Of a stretch of 28,865 bases of DNA, positions 16,950-27,464 are shown piece by piece. Under the pieces are notes generated by a model. The model saw only the letters and a program-made list of their open reading frames with translations, was not told the origin of the DNA and did not search any database. Origin of the DNA: Hofstenia miamia (Eukaryota > Xenacoelomorpha > Acoela > Hofsteniidae); contig CABFPE010000439.1 in the NCBI GenBank assembly GCA_900660155.1, positions 75,229 through 104,093 of the forward strand, written 5' to 3'. Positions within the stretch are counted from its first letter, which is position 1, and each line of letters opens with the position of its first letter. The position numbers were made by a program, and so were the translations under genes.

Positions 16950-18033
16950 ATTCTACATTAGCTAATGTTACTCTCATATATAAGAGAGATAACCCTCTCA
17001 GATGTTGAAATTACCAGTCTATTTCAATCATCTTGCCTTTTGCAAAAATCTTCAAAAAACTAATATTTGACCAAATATACACTTATCTCCATAACGAATC
17101 AATTCTTTCGCATAGTCAATTCAGCTTTTGCAAAGCTCACTCCACCTCTGATTCTTTACTTTACGGTACAAAAATGGAGATCTTACCTTGATAATAACAA
17201 TTTTGTCAAAATTGCTTCTATCGATTTGTCCAAAGCATTTGATTCGATTTATCACTATGTTCTTTTTAAAAAGTTAGAATACATTGGTTTCGACTCTAAT
17301 AGTATAAATTTAGTAAGGTGCTTAAGTGATCATTTTCAAAAAGTAAAGGTAAATGGTATATTTTTTAGCTAGGGTAAAACTTACAAAGGTGTTCCACAAG
17401 GTACTATTTGAGGGCTTCTATTTTTCTTGTTGTATGTAAATGATTTAAATGGTAATTTAAGCAATGATTGTGGAATAGTGCAGTATGCTGTCGACCAGTG
17501 TATATACACACATGATAATCAAATAGAAACAATAATTAAACTCTGTCCCAGTTAATAAGTAAAGTTTTATATCAATAATTGGGGTTTTATTATAGCGTAA
17601 ATACCATGGTTTTGCCTCGAATTAGATAGTTTAGGATCTTGTGCATATAATAAAAAAAGGAAAATAAAAAATTGAAATTATACTCGTGTTTATATCATAC
17701 TACCTCATTTTCCTAAAAAACCGGTTTACTTATTAACTGGGACAGAGTTTGTAAGTTAGAGTAAATCTGTCTCAACTGCTAAAATATTTTAATAGGCACC
17801 ATTTAACTGTAAATCCCTCCAAAACCGAATTCTGTGTTATGTCTCCCTTTCACAAAGATAATCAATCATACATTTTAAATTTTTCGGAGCCAAGAATTAT
17901 TCAAATCGAATCCTTCAAATATCATGGAGTAACAATCGATAATAAATTGAACTATTTAACAGTAGAAAGACCATTGCTTCTTGTGATTCTTTTTCATGCA
18001 ACATTTCAAAATAGAACATTATTTAAAAAATGA
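16950..18033 (+). pseudogene. LINE-B reverse transcriptase domain (interrupted)
   Basis: The 17067-17372 frame contains VKIASIDLSKAFDSIYH (catalytic Asp) and DHFQKVKVNG. Just after a stop the same frame reads YKGVPQGTI, then LLYVNDLNG. The catalytic YxDD box has become YAVDQ. The MITE at 17538 interrupts the protein after DNQIETIIK. It resumes near 17756 with NLSQLLKYFNRHHLTVNPSK and, at 17839-18033, FKYHGVTIDNKLNY. Upstream HSQFSFCKAHSTSDSLL lies in another frame. Confidence 0.75.
17538..17750. mobile_element. MITE with perfect 26-bp terminal inverted repeats, nested in LINE-B
   Basis: The ends are AAACTCTGTCCCAGTTAATA and its reverse complement; the match is perfect over 26 bp (17538-17563 against 17725-17750). 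The 213-bp unit splits the LINE-B RT reading frame, so it arrived after the LINE. The interior is AT-rich and non-coding. No clear target duplication is visible, so the superfamily cannot be assigned, although non-autonomous DNA transposon is secure. Confidence 0.8.
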
Positions 18034-18515
18034 AAAAAAATTATACATGCAAATTCAAATGAATTATCAGTTTATTTGGTGGTGCATATCCCTGCTGTTG
18101 TTTTTAATGAATGCATACACAAGTAAACAAAATTCTATTTGGCGTCAATTTTGACACACTTCGTCTTTCCAGTGTTAAGTCACATACGCATAGTATTACG
18201 CAAAATTTCAATGGGAATTCAAACTATTTCACATGTAGGCAATTTTGTATATTAAAAAATGAAATCGATGTCGGTTAACTCTCTAGTATTAAGTCATTAT
18301 AGATACTGTAATGTTATATTTAATGACATAAACCACTCATTAATAAATAAAATCGTCTCACAAATTAAATGGACAGCAAATATTCATAATGATAATTACT
18401 CGATGCTTCACATTTCATAAGATGCTTTTCATTAATAAAATTTTAAGATATTTTAAATCAATTCCCGTTATATGCGCATTCAACTTATAATTCGAAAACT
18501 TCTAAATTCAGAAAA

Positions 18516-18755
18516 GTGAAGTTTAAAAAACACTTTCTTAAAATATCATTTTTAAACTCAACAATTCCACTATGGAATAACTTACCAATTGAAATAAAGC
18601 GAATCAAAAGTCGCAGGAACTTTAAAAGTCAAATCAATGACTACCTCTGCAAGCAACATATCCCTAAAATCGGTTCTACGTCATGGAAAGGATTTCATTT
18701 TTTTCAAAAAATATCATTAGTTAAGTTAATATGCAATAAACTGGGTATACTGTAA
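18516..18755 (+). pseudogene. LINE-B ORF2 C-terminus
   Basis: The frame contains FLNSTIPLWNNLPIEIK followed by FKSQINDYL, the conserved end of CR1/jockey-type ORF2 proteins (pattern RxxxLWNxLP, then FKxxLxxYL). It stops at 18753-18755, followed by a short 3' UTR. Confidence 0.7.
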
Positions 18756-18821
18756 ATTCTGCATCCATGCTTTTGTTGTTGTGTTTTATCGTTTTTGTAC
18801 TTCATGTTATTAGTGACGCAT

Positions 18822-18859
18822 TAAGTGTAGTGCTTAATTATGCCAAAGTACTACACTTA
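18822..18859 (+). promoter_or_regulatory. LINE-B 3' terminal stem-loop
   Basis: TAAGTGTAGT (18822-18831) pairs perfectly with ACTACACTTA (18850-18859) around an 18-base loop, directly upstream of the tandem tail. It is probably the RNA signal for the element's reverse transcriptase. Confidence 0.55.
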
Positions 18860-18865
18860 GTAAGA

Positions 18866-18892
18866 AATTCTATTCTATTCTATTCTATTCTA
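18866..18892 (+). repeat. (ATTCT)5 tail of LINE-B
   Basis: Five ATTCT units end the LINE. Host DNA resumes with AAGACAATG. Confidence 0.8.
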
Positions 18893-18895
18893 AGA

Positions 18896-20147
18896 CAATG
18901 AAATTTCAAAAGAAGTTTAGAAGCCCAAGTTAAACGTCAAAAAAATCTTTTTCAAATTTGGCCAAAAAGTAATTGAGCCGATTCCCTGAAAGAATAAACG
19001 CACTGCAACACTTAATATTGTATCGATGGAGATATTGCATTAATTCTCAGCACAAGAGTTAAGAAATTCGATACTTTTTTATGTTTTGGGCTTGATATGT
19101 TATGTTTGCTTAAGTAATATCAGAAGTTAAATAGATAAAAGAATGAAGAAATATTTTTGTCTCACTTAAGTTTTTATACTTTAAAGAATTCTAATAAATT
19201 TTCTCAAATATATTTCGAATGGATTCAATTATCGATGTGCTTTAACAAAAGACTTTACAATGTTTCTCTAATTACTGCCCACTAATTAGTAAAATGTTTT
19301 ACCAATGTGTTTGCAAAATACAATAAATTAGCTAATTGATTTTTTCAATAAATAAAGCACATTTTTTTCTTTGAACTAAATTTTCAATTATGGATTCATA
19401 AAGAATCTGAAAGGCTGTGAAGTGTGCTAGTGCTTTATGCCATTTAATTAAGGATTTAAATTGCATATACAGTTTTTTTTCAATAACAGTAAAACCCAAC
19501 TTACGTATAGGTCTATATGCATAATTCTGGAAAATATGTGCATCAAACTATTTGCTATTTATAAAGGAATGGATTAACAAGTTTTTTAGAATTAAAAATC
19601 TATTGTTTCATTAAAATATATCTTGGTTAGTCAATGCGAAAAATGTCTTTTTTAAGGAAAACCTCAAAATTTTAATGATAAAAGGCAGCAGCACAAAATT
19701 TTAAAAACTTTACTACAGAATTTAGTCTTCGTCCACAAGAAAAAGTCAAGGAATTTCAAACAAGATCTTGCTCAAAAGGCAATTATTTTTAAAATTGTAG
19801 CATGCACTTAGTATTCATCACTTGTCTATTTGTGCATTTTGCTCCATTAATAGTTTTTTTCTTCAAATAGTTGATTGATTTTTTTTGCACAAAGTATTTT
19901 TCGTTTGACATTTTGGGTCCCTTTTAACTATGTTCATTTTGCTTATCTGAAATGTATATCAAAATGGTTGTGTAATAATACTTTTATGAAAAATAATATG
20001 TTGGAATCATTTCTGAAAAGATGTTTGATTTTTTTACGTTTAACTATATACTTAAAAATTTATGGAAATTCACCAAAACATATTACCCCATAATATCAAA
20101 ACTTTCAAATATTTACAGAGGAAATATTTTAGCATTACTCAAATTTA
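18896..20147. other. No gene seen; AT-rich DNA
   Basis: All frames are short. The plus frame at 19875-20093 is low-complexity and Phe/Leu-rich without motifs. Confidence 0.5.
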
Positions 20148-20560
20148 TTAATACATAAATTTTAAAGTGTTTCTACCAAATATAATGACATATTCTTTGT
20201 TGTAATACCGTCTTTCTAAAATGTCAAATGGTAAGTATACAATTGCATGTATAATAAGTGCGTTTGGTGGCCAGTTAGAAATTTCATCATTTACTTTGAC
20301 TCTCTGAAATCTATGTTTCATTATCAAATGTCTACTACTTCTAGAAAATGCCATTTTTAATAACTTTTTTATTAATATGCTATGATCAATAGATTCAAAG
20401 GCTTTAGAATGATCTAAGCAGGCAATAGCTACTAATATATTTGCTTCCAGTGGTGATCTCCATTTTTCTGTACCATTTAATGGGACATCTGCACTTGAAA
20501 AAAAGGCTACGAAGTCCAAATTAAGTATTTGAGAGTAGGTTGTACCGATTTAGGTGTTCC
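20148..20560 (-). pseudogene. LINE reverse transcriptase fragment (LINE-C)
   Basis: The 123-codon frame 20519-20148 holds NGTEKWRSPLEAN, VAIACLDHSKAFESIDHSIL (palm motif with catalytic Asp) and FQRVKVNDEISNW. Just upstream, 20560-20520 in another frame reads FEQLLHEKN. After SNW the expected GVPQG block is missing and the frame runs into unrelated sequence. It is a short internal fragment of a CR1/jockey-type element. Confidence 0.65.
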
Positions 20561-20642
20561 GTTATTTTTTTCATGTAATAATTGTTCGAATACCCAATAA
20601 AACGTTTTGTATCAGTCTTATAATGGTATAACACGTTGTAAG

Positions 20643-20676
20643 ACGTATTAAGGTACGTCTTCTAAACGTCTTATAA
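20643..20676. repeat. Short 11-bp tandem repeat, locus 1
   Basis: Three units of the type ACGTcTTcTAA (one diverged) stand in tandem. The same unit recurs at 22013-22068. Confidence 0.5.
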
Positions 20677-21039
20677 AACACCATTTTTACCAGCAGTAAC
20701 AACTCTTTTGAAACCCTCTGGTTTAAGATTATAAATCCTAATAATAATAAGCGTGAGTAATTAATAAACATCTAGTACTGCCCGAATAAATTATTCACAA
20801 ATAATTTTTTCCTTGAAAACTAAATTTCAACCACTTTAAGCAAAAAAGATAACCTCATGTAAAATCGTGGATTGGAATATATATTTTCTAAATAAATTTG
20901 AGAAAGAAAAGCTATTAAACTTTATTTCAACATTTAACATTTCAAACTATTCCTTATAGGGCTTGTATTTATAGCGAAAAGCTTATTGTCTATTTCTTAG
21001 TATCTCAAGGCACAGTTTCTTATGAATATATATGCTCAA
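20677..21039. other. No gene seen between LINE fragments
   Basis: AT-rich. The 3' part may hold decayed endonuclease sequence of LINE-D, but nothing is readable before 21040. Confidence 0.4.
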
Positions 21040-21988
21040 AATTTCCTTTTCCGATCATTGTCTAATAAATTCATATTGACAAGCTGATATTAAGCCTTTT
21101 ATATCCAATATGAACATGACGAAAAATTAGAGAAAAATCAAAAGAGAAAATTGAACTACTTAAATGTTGCTTGAAAAATGAAATCTGGAATTCTGTGTTT
21201 TCCTCAACTACACTTAATCACATGCTTGAAAATTTCATAAAAATTTCAACATTTTACTTAGATATTTGCTGTTCTGAGAAGAAAATTCTCAAACCTGTAA
21301 ATCAACATTCTATTCCTTTTAATACAACAAAAAATAAACATTGGATAAGTTCTACATGCATTGAACACATTAGAAGAAAAAGAGAATGTTGGCAAACTTA
21401 TTTAGCATCCAAAATGGACAAAAATCATTCTGCTTATAAGAAAGCTCGTAACATCGAGCATGTAATCGGTTTTTTAGATTAGAATTCAAGAATCAAAGTT
21501 TAAAAAAAACGAAATTGGAATTCATAAGCAAAGCTCTAAATGAAAAATCTAGTGAAAGCGATATGCTGGAAATGATAAAGTTCAATTGGAAGACTATTAC
21601 AAGTTATAGAGGAATTTGCAATGCTTTTAATGAGGTTTTTCAAAAACTAGAAAAGTATGAAGGGAAAAAATTTCCTTATAAATCTAAACTTCCGAAAGCA
21701 CAAAATTCTACTGATGTAAATGAAAATTTCCTAATGAACTTAGTAACAAACAACTAACCTCTATGCCTAATTCAGGCAAATGTATTAACAACATTGCATA
21801 TGATCGTAAACAACATCAACCCCTTTGATAATATTAATTTCCCAATGTTGCAATTTTTCTATTCTGTATCGTTTTTTTGTAGTTTTTTTATTCTTTCAGA
21901 ATTGCAATCAGTATAATTATATATTGTCAAAGAAATTTCTGAATACACATTTCTTCTTCCTCTTCTTCATTTTCTTCTTCTTCTTCTG
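21040..21988 (+). mobile_element. Internally deleted LINE (LINE-D): endonuclease end, linker, 3' UTR
   Basis: SFSDHCLINS at about 21044-21073 is the closing SDH motif of a LINE endonuclease. Frames 21171-21482 and 21515-21757 carry the endonuclease-to-RT linker (NKHWISSTCIEHIRRKRE, then YKKARN; NWKTITSYRG, then FNEVF). The sequence then jumps straight to the 3' UTR, without the RT domain, and ends in (TTC)n at 21951-21988. The same 3' UTR occurs inverted at 22323-22456. Confidence 0.6.
21951..21988 (+). repeat. (TTC)n tail of LINE-D
   Basis: Imperfect TTC trinucleotide run, following TTTCTGAATA in the 3' UTR. Confidence 0.7.
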
Positions 21989-22012
21989 ATAGTCTACAAA
22001 TTATGTTGTAAA

Positions 22013-22068
22013 ACGTCTTCTAAACGTCTCCTAAAGGTCTTCTAGACGTTTTCTAAACGTTTTTCTAA
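22013..22068. repeat. 11-bp tandem array, locus 2 (five units)
   Basis: Consecutive units ACGTCTTCTAA, ACGTCTCCTAA, AGGTCTTCTAG, ACGTTTTCTAA and ACGTTTTTCTA, with weaker TTTTCTAA echoes to about 22130. Confidence 0.7.
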
Positions 22069-22322
22069 ACCATTAGTAAATTTTTCTAAATCCCTTCAAA
22101 ACTATTTCTAAGAGTTTTCTAAATATTTCCCAAATTTTTGTTACAATTTGGTCCGGTTTTTATAATGGATAAATCAGAGGATTGATTGACATGCAGAATG
22201 TCATTTTGACCTTTATCACTTCACGTATACGTTTGCCTTGCCTGCTGAATAAGTTCTTAAATTAACACCCATACACTTTGATGTTGTGAATTACCTTGTT
22301 AATGTTCTTTGAATACTTTATT

Positions 22323-22337
22323 GAAGAAGAAGAAGAA
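22323..22337 (-). repeat. (TTC)5 tail of LINE-E
   Basis: A GAA run on the plus strand, so TTC on the element strand, preceded there by AATAAAGATTTC. Confidence 0.7.
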
Positions 22338-23492
22338 ATCTTTATTCAGAAATTACTTTGACAATATATAATTATACTGATAGCAATTTCATTATAGAGG
22401 TTGATTGCGATCTTATACAATGTTGTTAATACATTTATCTGAATTAGGCATTGAGGATTTAAGAAATTTTTTTACTGAAGTTTTTGTATTGAATATTATT
22501 AATATCAGAATAGTTGTTCGTTACTAACATCATTGATCATCTTAACTGTGTAATAATTTTCTTTGGGAAACTTTCATTTACATCTGTATAAAGTACATTG
22601 CTATAATAAAAAAAGCCTTAAAACTATAGTATGGATTAACTGAATTTTAGATTTGTATGTAACTGCTGAGATATTTTGGTGAGTGCTTTAATTGAGATAG
22701 AATAGCCATTCGTTTAATGATTATATTAATTTGCTTTTGAAAGGTAAGTAATGAGTCAAATGTAATTCCTAAGAATTTGAAATTGTCCACTTGATCTATT
22801 TGTGTGCCATTGAAGTTCAGCTTCTGTTGAAAATAATTTTTGGAATTAGTTTTTGATTTTATAATAGAGAATTGGGTTTTGGTAGGATTAACACACAATT
22901 TCAGAAAGGCAAAATAGATAATTGAGGAGAGCCATCTTCAATTTTTATGATTGCATTATGTTTACTAGCGATTTTCTATGCATTATTTTGGCATAAGTAC
23001 CAAAAATACAAATGTCTGTATCTTGAAAACAACAGGTAATCAGATTTTTTTATTTCCAAATTCGAGTTCAGCGACCCAAACTTAGCCAAGATTGACTGTT
23101 ATTGTCAAGGAAGCAATTTGTTTTTCAAAATTGTGGACCAGTGTAATAGGATCTACATATTGAGATGTTCCATTAATTAGGCATGTAACATTCGCTCGAA
23201 TATTTTGCTTATTGGAGAAGTAGTTGAAATTGCTTGATAATTTTTAGCATGAGGCGGAATCTTTTTTTAAGATAGAATTAGTATAAGCAAGTTTCAAAAA
23301 ATGCTGAAAGTAATTAGTGTTTATAAATTCATTAAATATATAAGTTAATGGACTGCCTATAATACCTGCACTGTTTTTAAGTGCGCAAGAATGAATTATT
23401 GAAGGGCCAATTGATTTGTTGGGCTTAAGCTTGAGAATTGCTTTTAGATGTTTGTAGTCAGGAATGCCTTTTTTAAAACCTGCATTAAGCAA
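22323..23492 (-). mobile_element. LINE-E: RT entry, distal RT and 3' UTR, palm deleted
   Basis: Read leftwards, 23492-23244 encodes the RT entry (LKPNKSIGPSIIHSCALK, then YIFNEFINTNYF and ILKKDSAS). About 23235-23160 in another frame gives SPISKIFERMLHA. The palm is missing. 22898-22647 encodes the distal RT (VNPTKTQFSI, then FKFLGITFDSLLTF). 22456-22323 is the 3' UTR shared with LINE-D, ending in (GAA)n on the plus strand. Same group as LINE-D. Confidence 0.65.
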
Positions 23493-23499
23493 AATTCGG

Positions 23500-23880
23500 T
23501 TTTTTTTTCAATTAATACAATTCGATTCAATACCTTTTATAGCTTTATCGAAGGATTTATTTCCACAGTGAATAAATACATCATCAGCGGATTGGGTTTT
23601 TTCACAAGAAAATATTTCCTTCATGACATAGTCACAGAGATTAAAAAGCAGTGGCCCTAACGTGGTGCCTTGAGGAACACCATTATTAATTTATAACCAA
23701 TTTGAAAAGTATCATTTAATTTATCTCACTAAACTCTAATACCATTAATATAATGTTATGCTTTTGAGAGGTCTAGAAAGGCAATCACAACAAATTAATT
23801 AGAATATAATAATGTTCTCCATTTTTCTGTCGTTTTTATATGTGCAGCTGATATCGGAAACCGATTTGTAATTTGGAGTA
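23500..23880 (-). pseudogene. LINE reverse transcriptase palm fragment, out of order
   Basis: Minus strand: VVIAFLDLSKA near 23800-23760, NNGVPQGTTLGPLLFNL at about 23690-23640, then SADDVF (the YxDD box, first residue Ser) near 23590, and NKSFDKAIKGIES to about 23520. In a normal element this lies downstream of the RT entry, yet here it precedes the entry segment of LINE-E. It is either a separate insertion or a rearranged part of the same one. Confidence 0.65.
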
Positions 23881-24477
23881 GAATACTTAATTTTTTAAAT
23901 GAAGTGTAATTTGTTCATGTAATAGTCTCTCAAATATTTTACTGATTGATGAAGTGATAGATACATCTACGTAAATAATTAATGCTACAAATCTGAAATA
24001 ATTTATTAATTTGAAAACGACTTATTAATTTCCATCCGTGGAGCAAAGGATCATCTGAAATAAATGTTTCTTTGATGGGGCTTTCTCTTGAATTCAAAAA
24101 TAAAATATTTATCTTGCAATATGCTATTAGGAAAACCGGATTTTAACACAATTTTTGCTATGAAGCATTTCAAAATCATAGTTAGAAATTGACAATTGTT
24201 GAAGTAAAATTTGAACTGGATAGATTCTCAGGCATAGCAATTAATAGAATGGTACCTCTCTTTTACGTTGAATATATTTTGGATTTACAAACATTTCTCT
24301 ACTATTGTAGAAGACTTGACTAACAACCAAAAATTTTTTTTGGTAGTTTGCTAGCAAGATTTGCATTTGAAAAAATACGTGTTGAAGTCTGTAGGTAGAA
24401 ATTGCTTAAATCTTGTAGAATGTCATCCAAATTTCATTGACAATGGGGATAGAGTGATAATTAATTGGTGGGTGTCT
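23881..24477. other. No gene seen; AT-rich
   Basis: No motif noticed. The open frame at 24361-24549 runs through the tandem duplication that follows. Confidence 0.45.
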
Positions 24478-24580
24478 TCGTTTTTGTATTTTGCTGAGCT
24501 TATGCTATTATTTTACTGGTGCAGGCGAGTCGTTTTTGTATTTTGCTGAGCTTATGCTATTATTTTACTGGTGCAGGCGA
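24478..24580. repeat. Perfect 52-bp tandem duplication
   Basis: 24478-24528 repeats exactly as 24530-24580 (unit 52 bp, TCGTTTTTGTATTTTGCTGA at the start). Each copy ends in TTATTTTACTGGTGCAG, which resembles a 3' splice site. The identity implies a recent slip or an assembly artefact. Confidence 0.85.
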
Positions 24581-25929
24581 TAGATTCATCTCTTGTGTTA
24601 AAGAATGATAACTTGATGTTTCATCTAACAGATTGCTGACTAAACTGATTAACAAAGTTTCAACAGCCATTTCACTGGTACACAATGATTGCTTAGAATA
24701 TAAATAGATGGGCTAACCAATAGAAATTAATAGTACAATCACGTGATGCATAAAAATTCATAATATTATATGAATTAAATTAGTCTGCTCCTCTAAACAT
24801 TGCAAACTAGTGTGTTTGCCACAATTGCAAATTTGATTTCATACATATTATGTAACATAAGCATGCATAAACACCAATTTTATTACATGTATTAATTTAG
24901 CCCATTGTAAATATTGCAAAATAAATAAATTAGTTAATATCAATTTCATTAATAGGATTTGTGTTAAAGAATTTACAGTATTTATTGATTTTTATTCTAG
25001 ATATTGCACAATCCTTTCAGCAAATAGCAAAGTTTATCTTTCATTCTAAATAATGTAATTTGTAGAATTCTTGAAATATATATTAACATGTGATATTTGT
25101 AGGAAATTCAAAAGTAACACTATTATCAATCTTGATTTTGCATAACTCTTCATGTCACCAGCTTTATATTTTATTCAATTGCACAAACACAAACAAATTA
25201 TTAAAGAGATAAAAACAAAACTATAGCATGCTAAAAATAAAATAGTAATTCATTCATGCACAAGCAAATTCAAAAACACATGAAAACAAAATAATCATGC
25301 TAAAAATACACAGTACAGCAAAAAAACACGTAAAAAATTGTATGGATATGGGTACATCAATGGCTCTATGGGTAAATGTTCTTCAATGTAATAGTGAAAA
25401 TTTGTGCTAAAAAATTTTTCTGTGACTGAAGTAGGTGAACGTATTGCTATTTTTCAAAAAACTATTCAATTCTAGTCCACAACGAATGTTTTAAATAGAT
25501 AGATTTCCAAAACCTTTGTTATATACTGTATCTAAAATAATACCTCGGCTGTATAGAGTAAACACAAAAATTCAGCCAGTTGGAGCATTGCAAGTTGTTC
25601 AATTATGGGTTTGTGCCATCACAAACTTCATTTGATTATACACAGAGGCTAAAGAACATGAGTGGCTGGGAAGGCTGGAGCCTACCTAATTATTGTCCCA
25701 GTTGGCACATATTTTTACATGAAATCTTTTAATATCTAAGAAATAAGCTTTGTATAGGAACGACCTCAGTTCACCATCTCCAGTAATAATAATAATTACA
25801 CTGTGTGTTTGAGAAATTTCTAATAATCGCGCATAGATAATCTTGCATAAATAGAAAAAAACGCATTTATAACTACCTGCGATGGCTGCCTAAAACATAG
25901 TTACTCTACAATGTATTACAGAATTAAGC
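24581..25929. other. No gene seen; AT-rich
   Basis: A-rich stretches around 25180-25340 and no open frame of note. The last part may contain unreadable 5' sequence of LINE-F. Confidence 0.45.
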
Positions 25930-27464
25930 CATTCATCCACAAGGTATTTGAAATATTAATTATAATAAAGCATATGATTCAATCAACCATTGCTTTCTGC
26001 TTAATGTTTCTTTTAAAATAACTAATTTGATAAAGGCTTTATATAATAATAACACTTCATATCTGTTATTAAATGGTCGCATTTCTCCGCCTATCCAAGT
26101 AAGAAGAGGCGTAAGGCAGGGGGGCTCACTTTCATGCCTACTCCTTAACTTTGATTTTGAGCCTTTTCTCAGAATAGTTAATGAATGTCAGATCATCAAA
26201 GGCTTCAACATTGTCTCAAGCTCTCTTAGTTTAAAAACATTAAGCATATTTATTGTAGAATTGAGTAAGATCAGTGGTCTGTCTATGAACAAAAAAAGTC
26301 AGATATATTCTGGACTGCAGAGCAATTTACTGGAGGACTGATTGTTCTGTAAATCATGAAGAAATCAATTTATTAGGAATAAAAATATTAAAGAGCCCCA
26401 TAAATTTAGACCTCAATGCTTTTCTACCAGAAAATAAGAGATTAATTAACTTTGTTGGTAATCGAAAAGTGTCTCTTTATGGTAATGCAAAGGCTTTGAG
26501 CTCCTTATTTATTGCTAAATTAATATATAAGCTGCAATACCATCCATCGGTTGCAAAAAACAACATATTGCAGAAGGCAATCAATGATGCAGTATAGAGA
26601 AACAGAAGCCACACCACACCAACATCCTTGCTATATTGCAGTTTTAGCCAAATAGGAATCTAGATGGGGAATATACTTTTTATACAGATGTCATCAAAAA
26701 TAGATATTATAAGCACTATCTTGAATTCCACTTGGCACCCACTACACTCTGTGTTCGGGAATAATTCAGGCAACTACAGTTAGGCAGAATTTAATAGATA
26801 TGGTATGTAACTTTTCAATAACGAAATCTTTAATGATGCCATGTCCTACCTTGGCACGCAATTTTAAAGTTATGCAGAAATTCAAATTTCAACTCAATCC
26901 ATCTAGTTGCAGCGCAGCTCTTCCCAACTTAGTATCAAATAAAAGATTTTTTAGTAGTAATATTATTTTAAATGAGGCTTTGGAGCCAACAAACTTTTGC
27001 AATTTCATAATTAAGAAACGAGGCCAGATTTTGCAACTCCAATGAAAGTGTAAAGGGAAAATACTGTCTAACTTTGTATACTCAGATGACCCCAGTATTA
27101 AAAGAACTGTACAGAAGGCAATGAGCTACTGGAACACGCCACAGAACATAATAATTAACATCATCAATAAAATAAGGCGTGAAGGGATTCGTCCATACTA
27201 TAAAACCATCATTCATGTATAAGGTACTCTTAAACAGGCTAGTTAATCGTGACAAATTCTATTTCTCACATCTAATAAAGACACCTTTATGCAGGCTGTG
27301 TAATAATTAAAACGAAAATCCAAAACATCTAATCTTTTATTGTAATAGGAGAATTATGGAAAAGCCTAATGACTTTGACCACATGGAGGATATATCAACA
27401 TCTAGTAACCTAAAGACTGTTATCAATTATGTTGTCAAATCAATTGCTTCACCAAAAGATTTTT
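25930..27464 (+). mobile_element. L1/Tx1-like LINE remnant (LINE-F)
   Basis: From 25950 the plus strand reads NKAYDSINHCFLLN, and at 26027-26341 ALYNNNTSYLLLNG followed by VRRGVRQGGSLSCLLLNFD and IKGFNIV, the GVRQGCPLSPLLF-type palm of L1/Tx1 elements. Then come NLLGIKILKSPINLD and SLYGNAKALSSLFIAKLIYK (26355-26540, distal RT), WHPLHSVFGNNSGNYS (about 26730-26785) and a C-terminal region to a TAA near 27462. The catalytic FADD box is missing between 26220 and 26250. Stops and frameshifts abound. This lineage differs from the CR1-like LINEs elsewhere in the window. Confidence 0.7.

Larger units (their letters stand above)
16930..18892 (+). mobile_element. CR1-like LINE (LINE-B), RT to 3' end, decayed, with nested MITE
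   Basis: In order: RT entry (about 16950-17160, LANVTLIYKRDNPL, then KIFKKLIFDQIYTYL), palm (17182-17440), a MITE insertion (17538-17750), distal RT (17751-18030), a decayed stretch, the C-terminal WNNLP segment (18516-18755), a 3' stem-loop (18822-18859) and an (ATTCT)n tail. The 5' part, including any endonuclease, is missing. An ATTCT-type tail fits the CR1 clade, whose vertebrate members end in ATTCTRTG units. Confidence 0.8.

Noticed and set aside
24361..24549. Plus-strand frame of 62 codons as a gene
   Set aside because: No motif, and its C-terminus is created by the tandem duplication.
25690..25710. Partial match to the MITE end (TGTCCCAGTT)
   Set aside because: Only 10 bases, with no partner inverted repeat nearby; probably chance.
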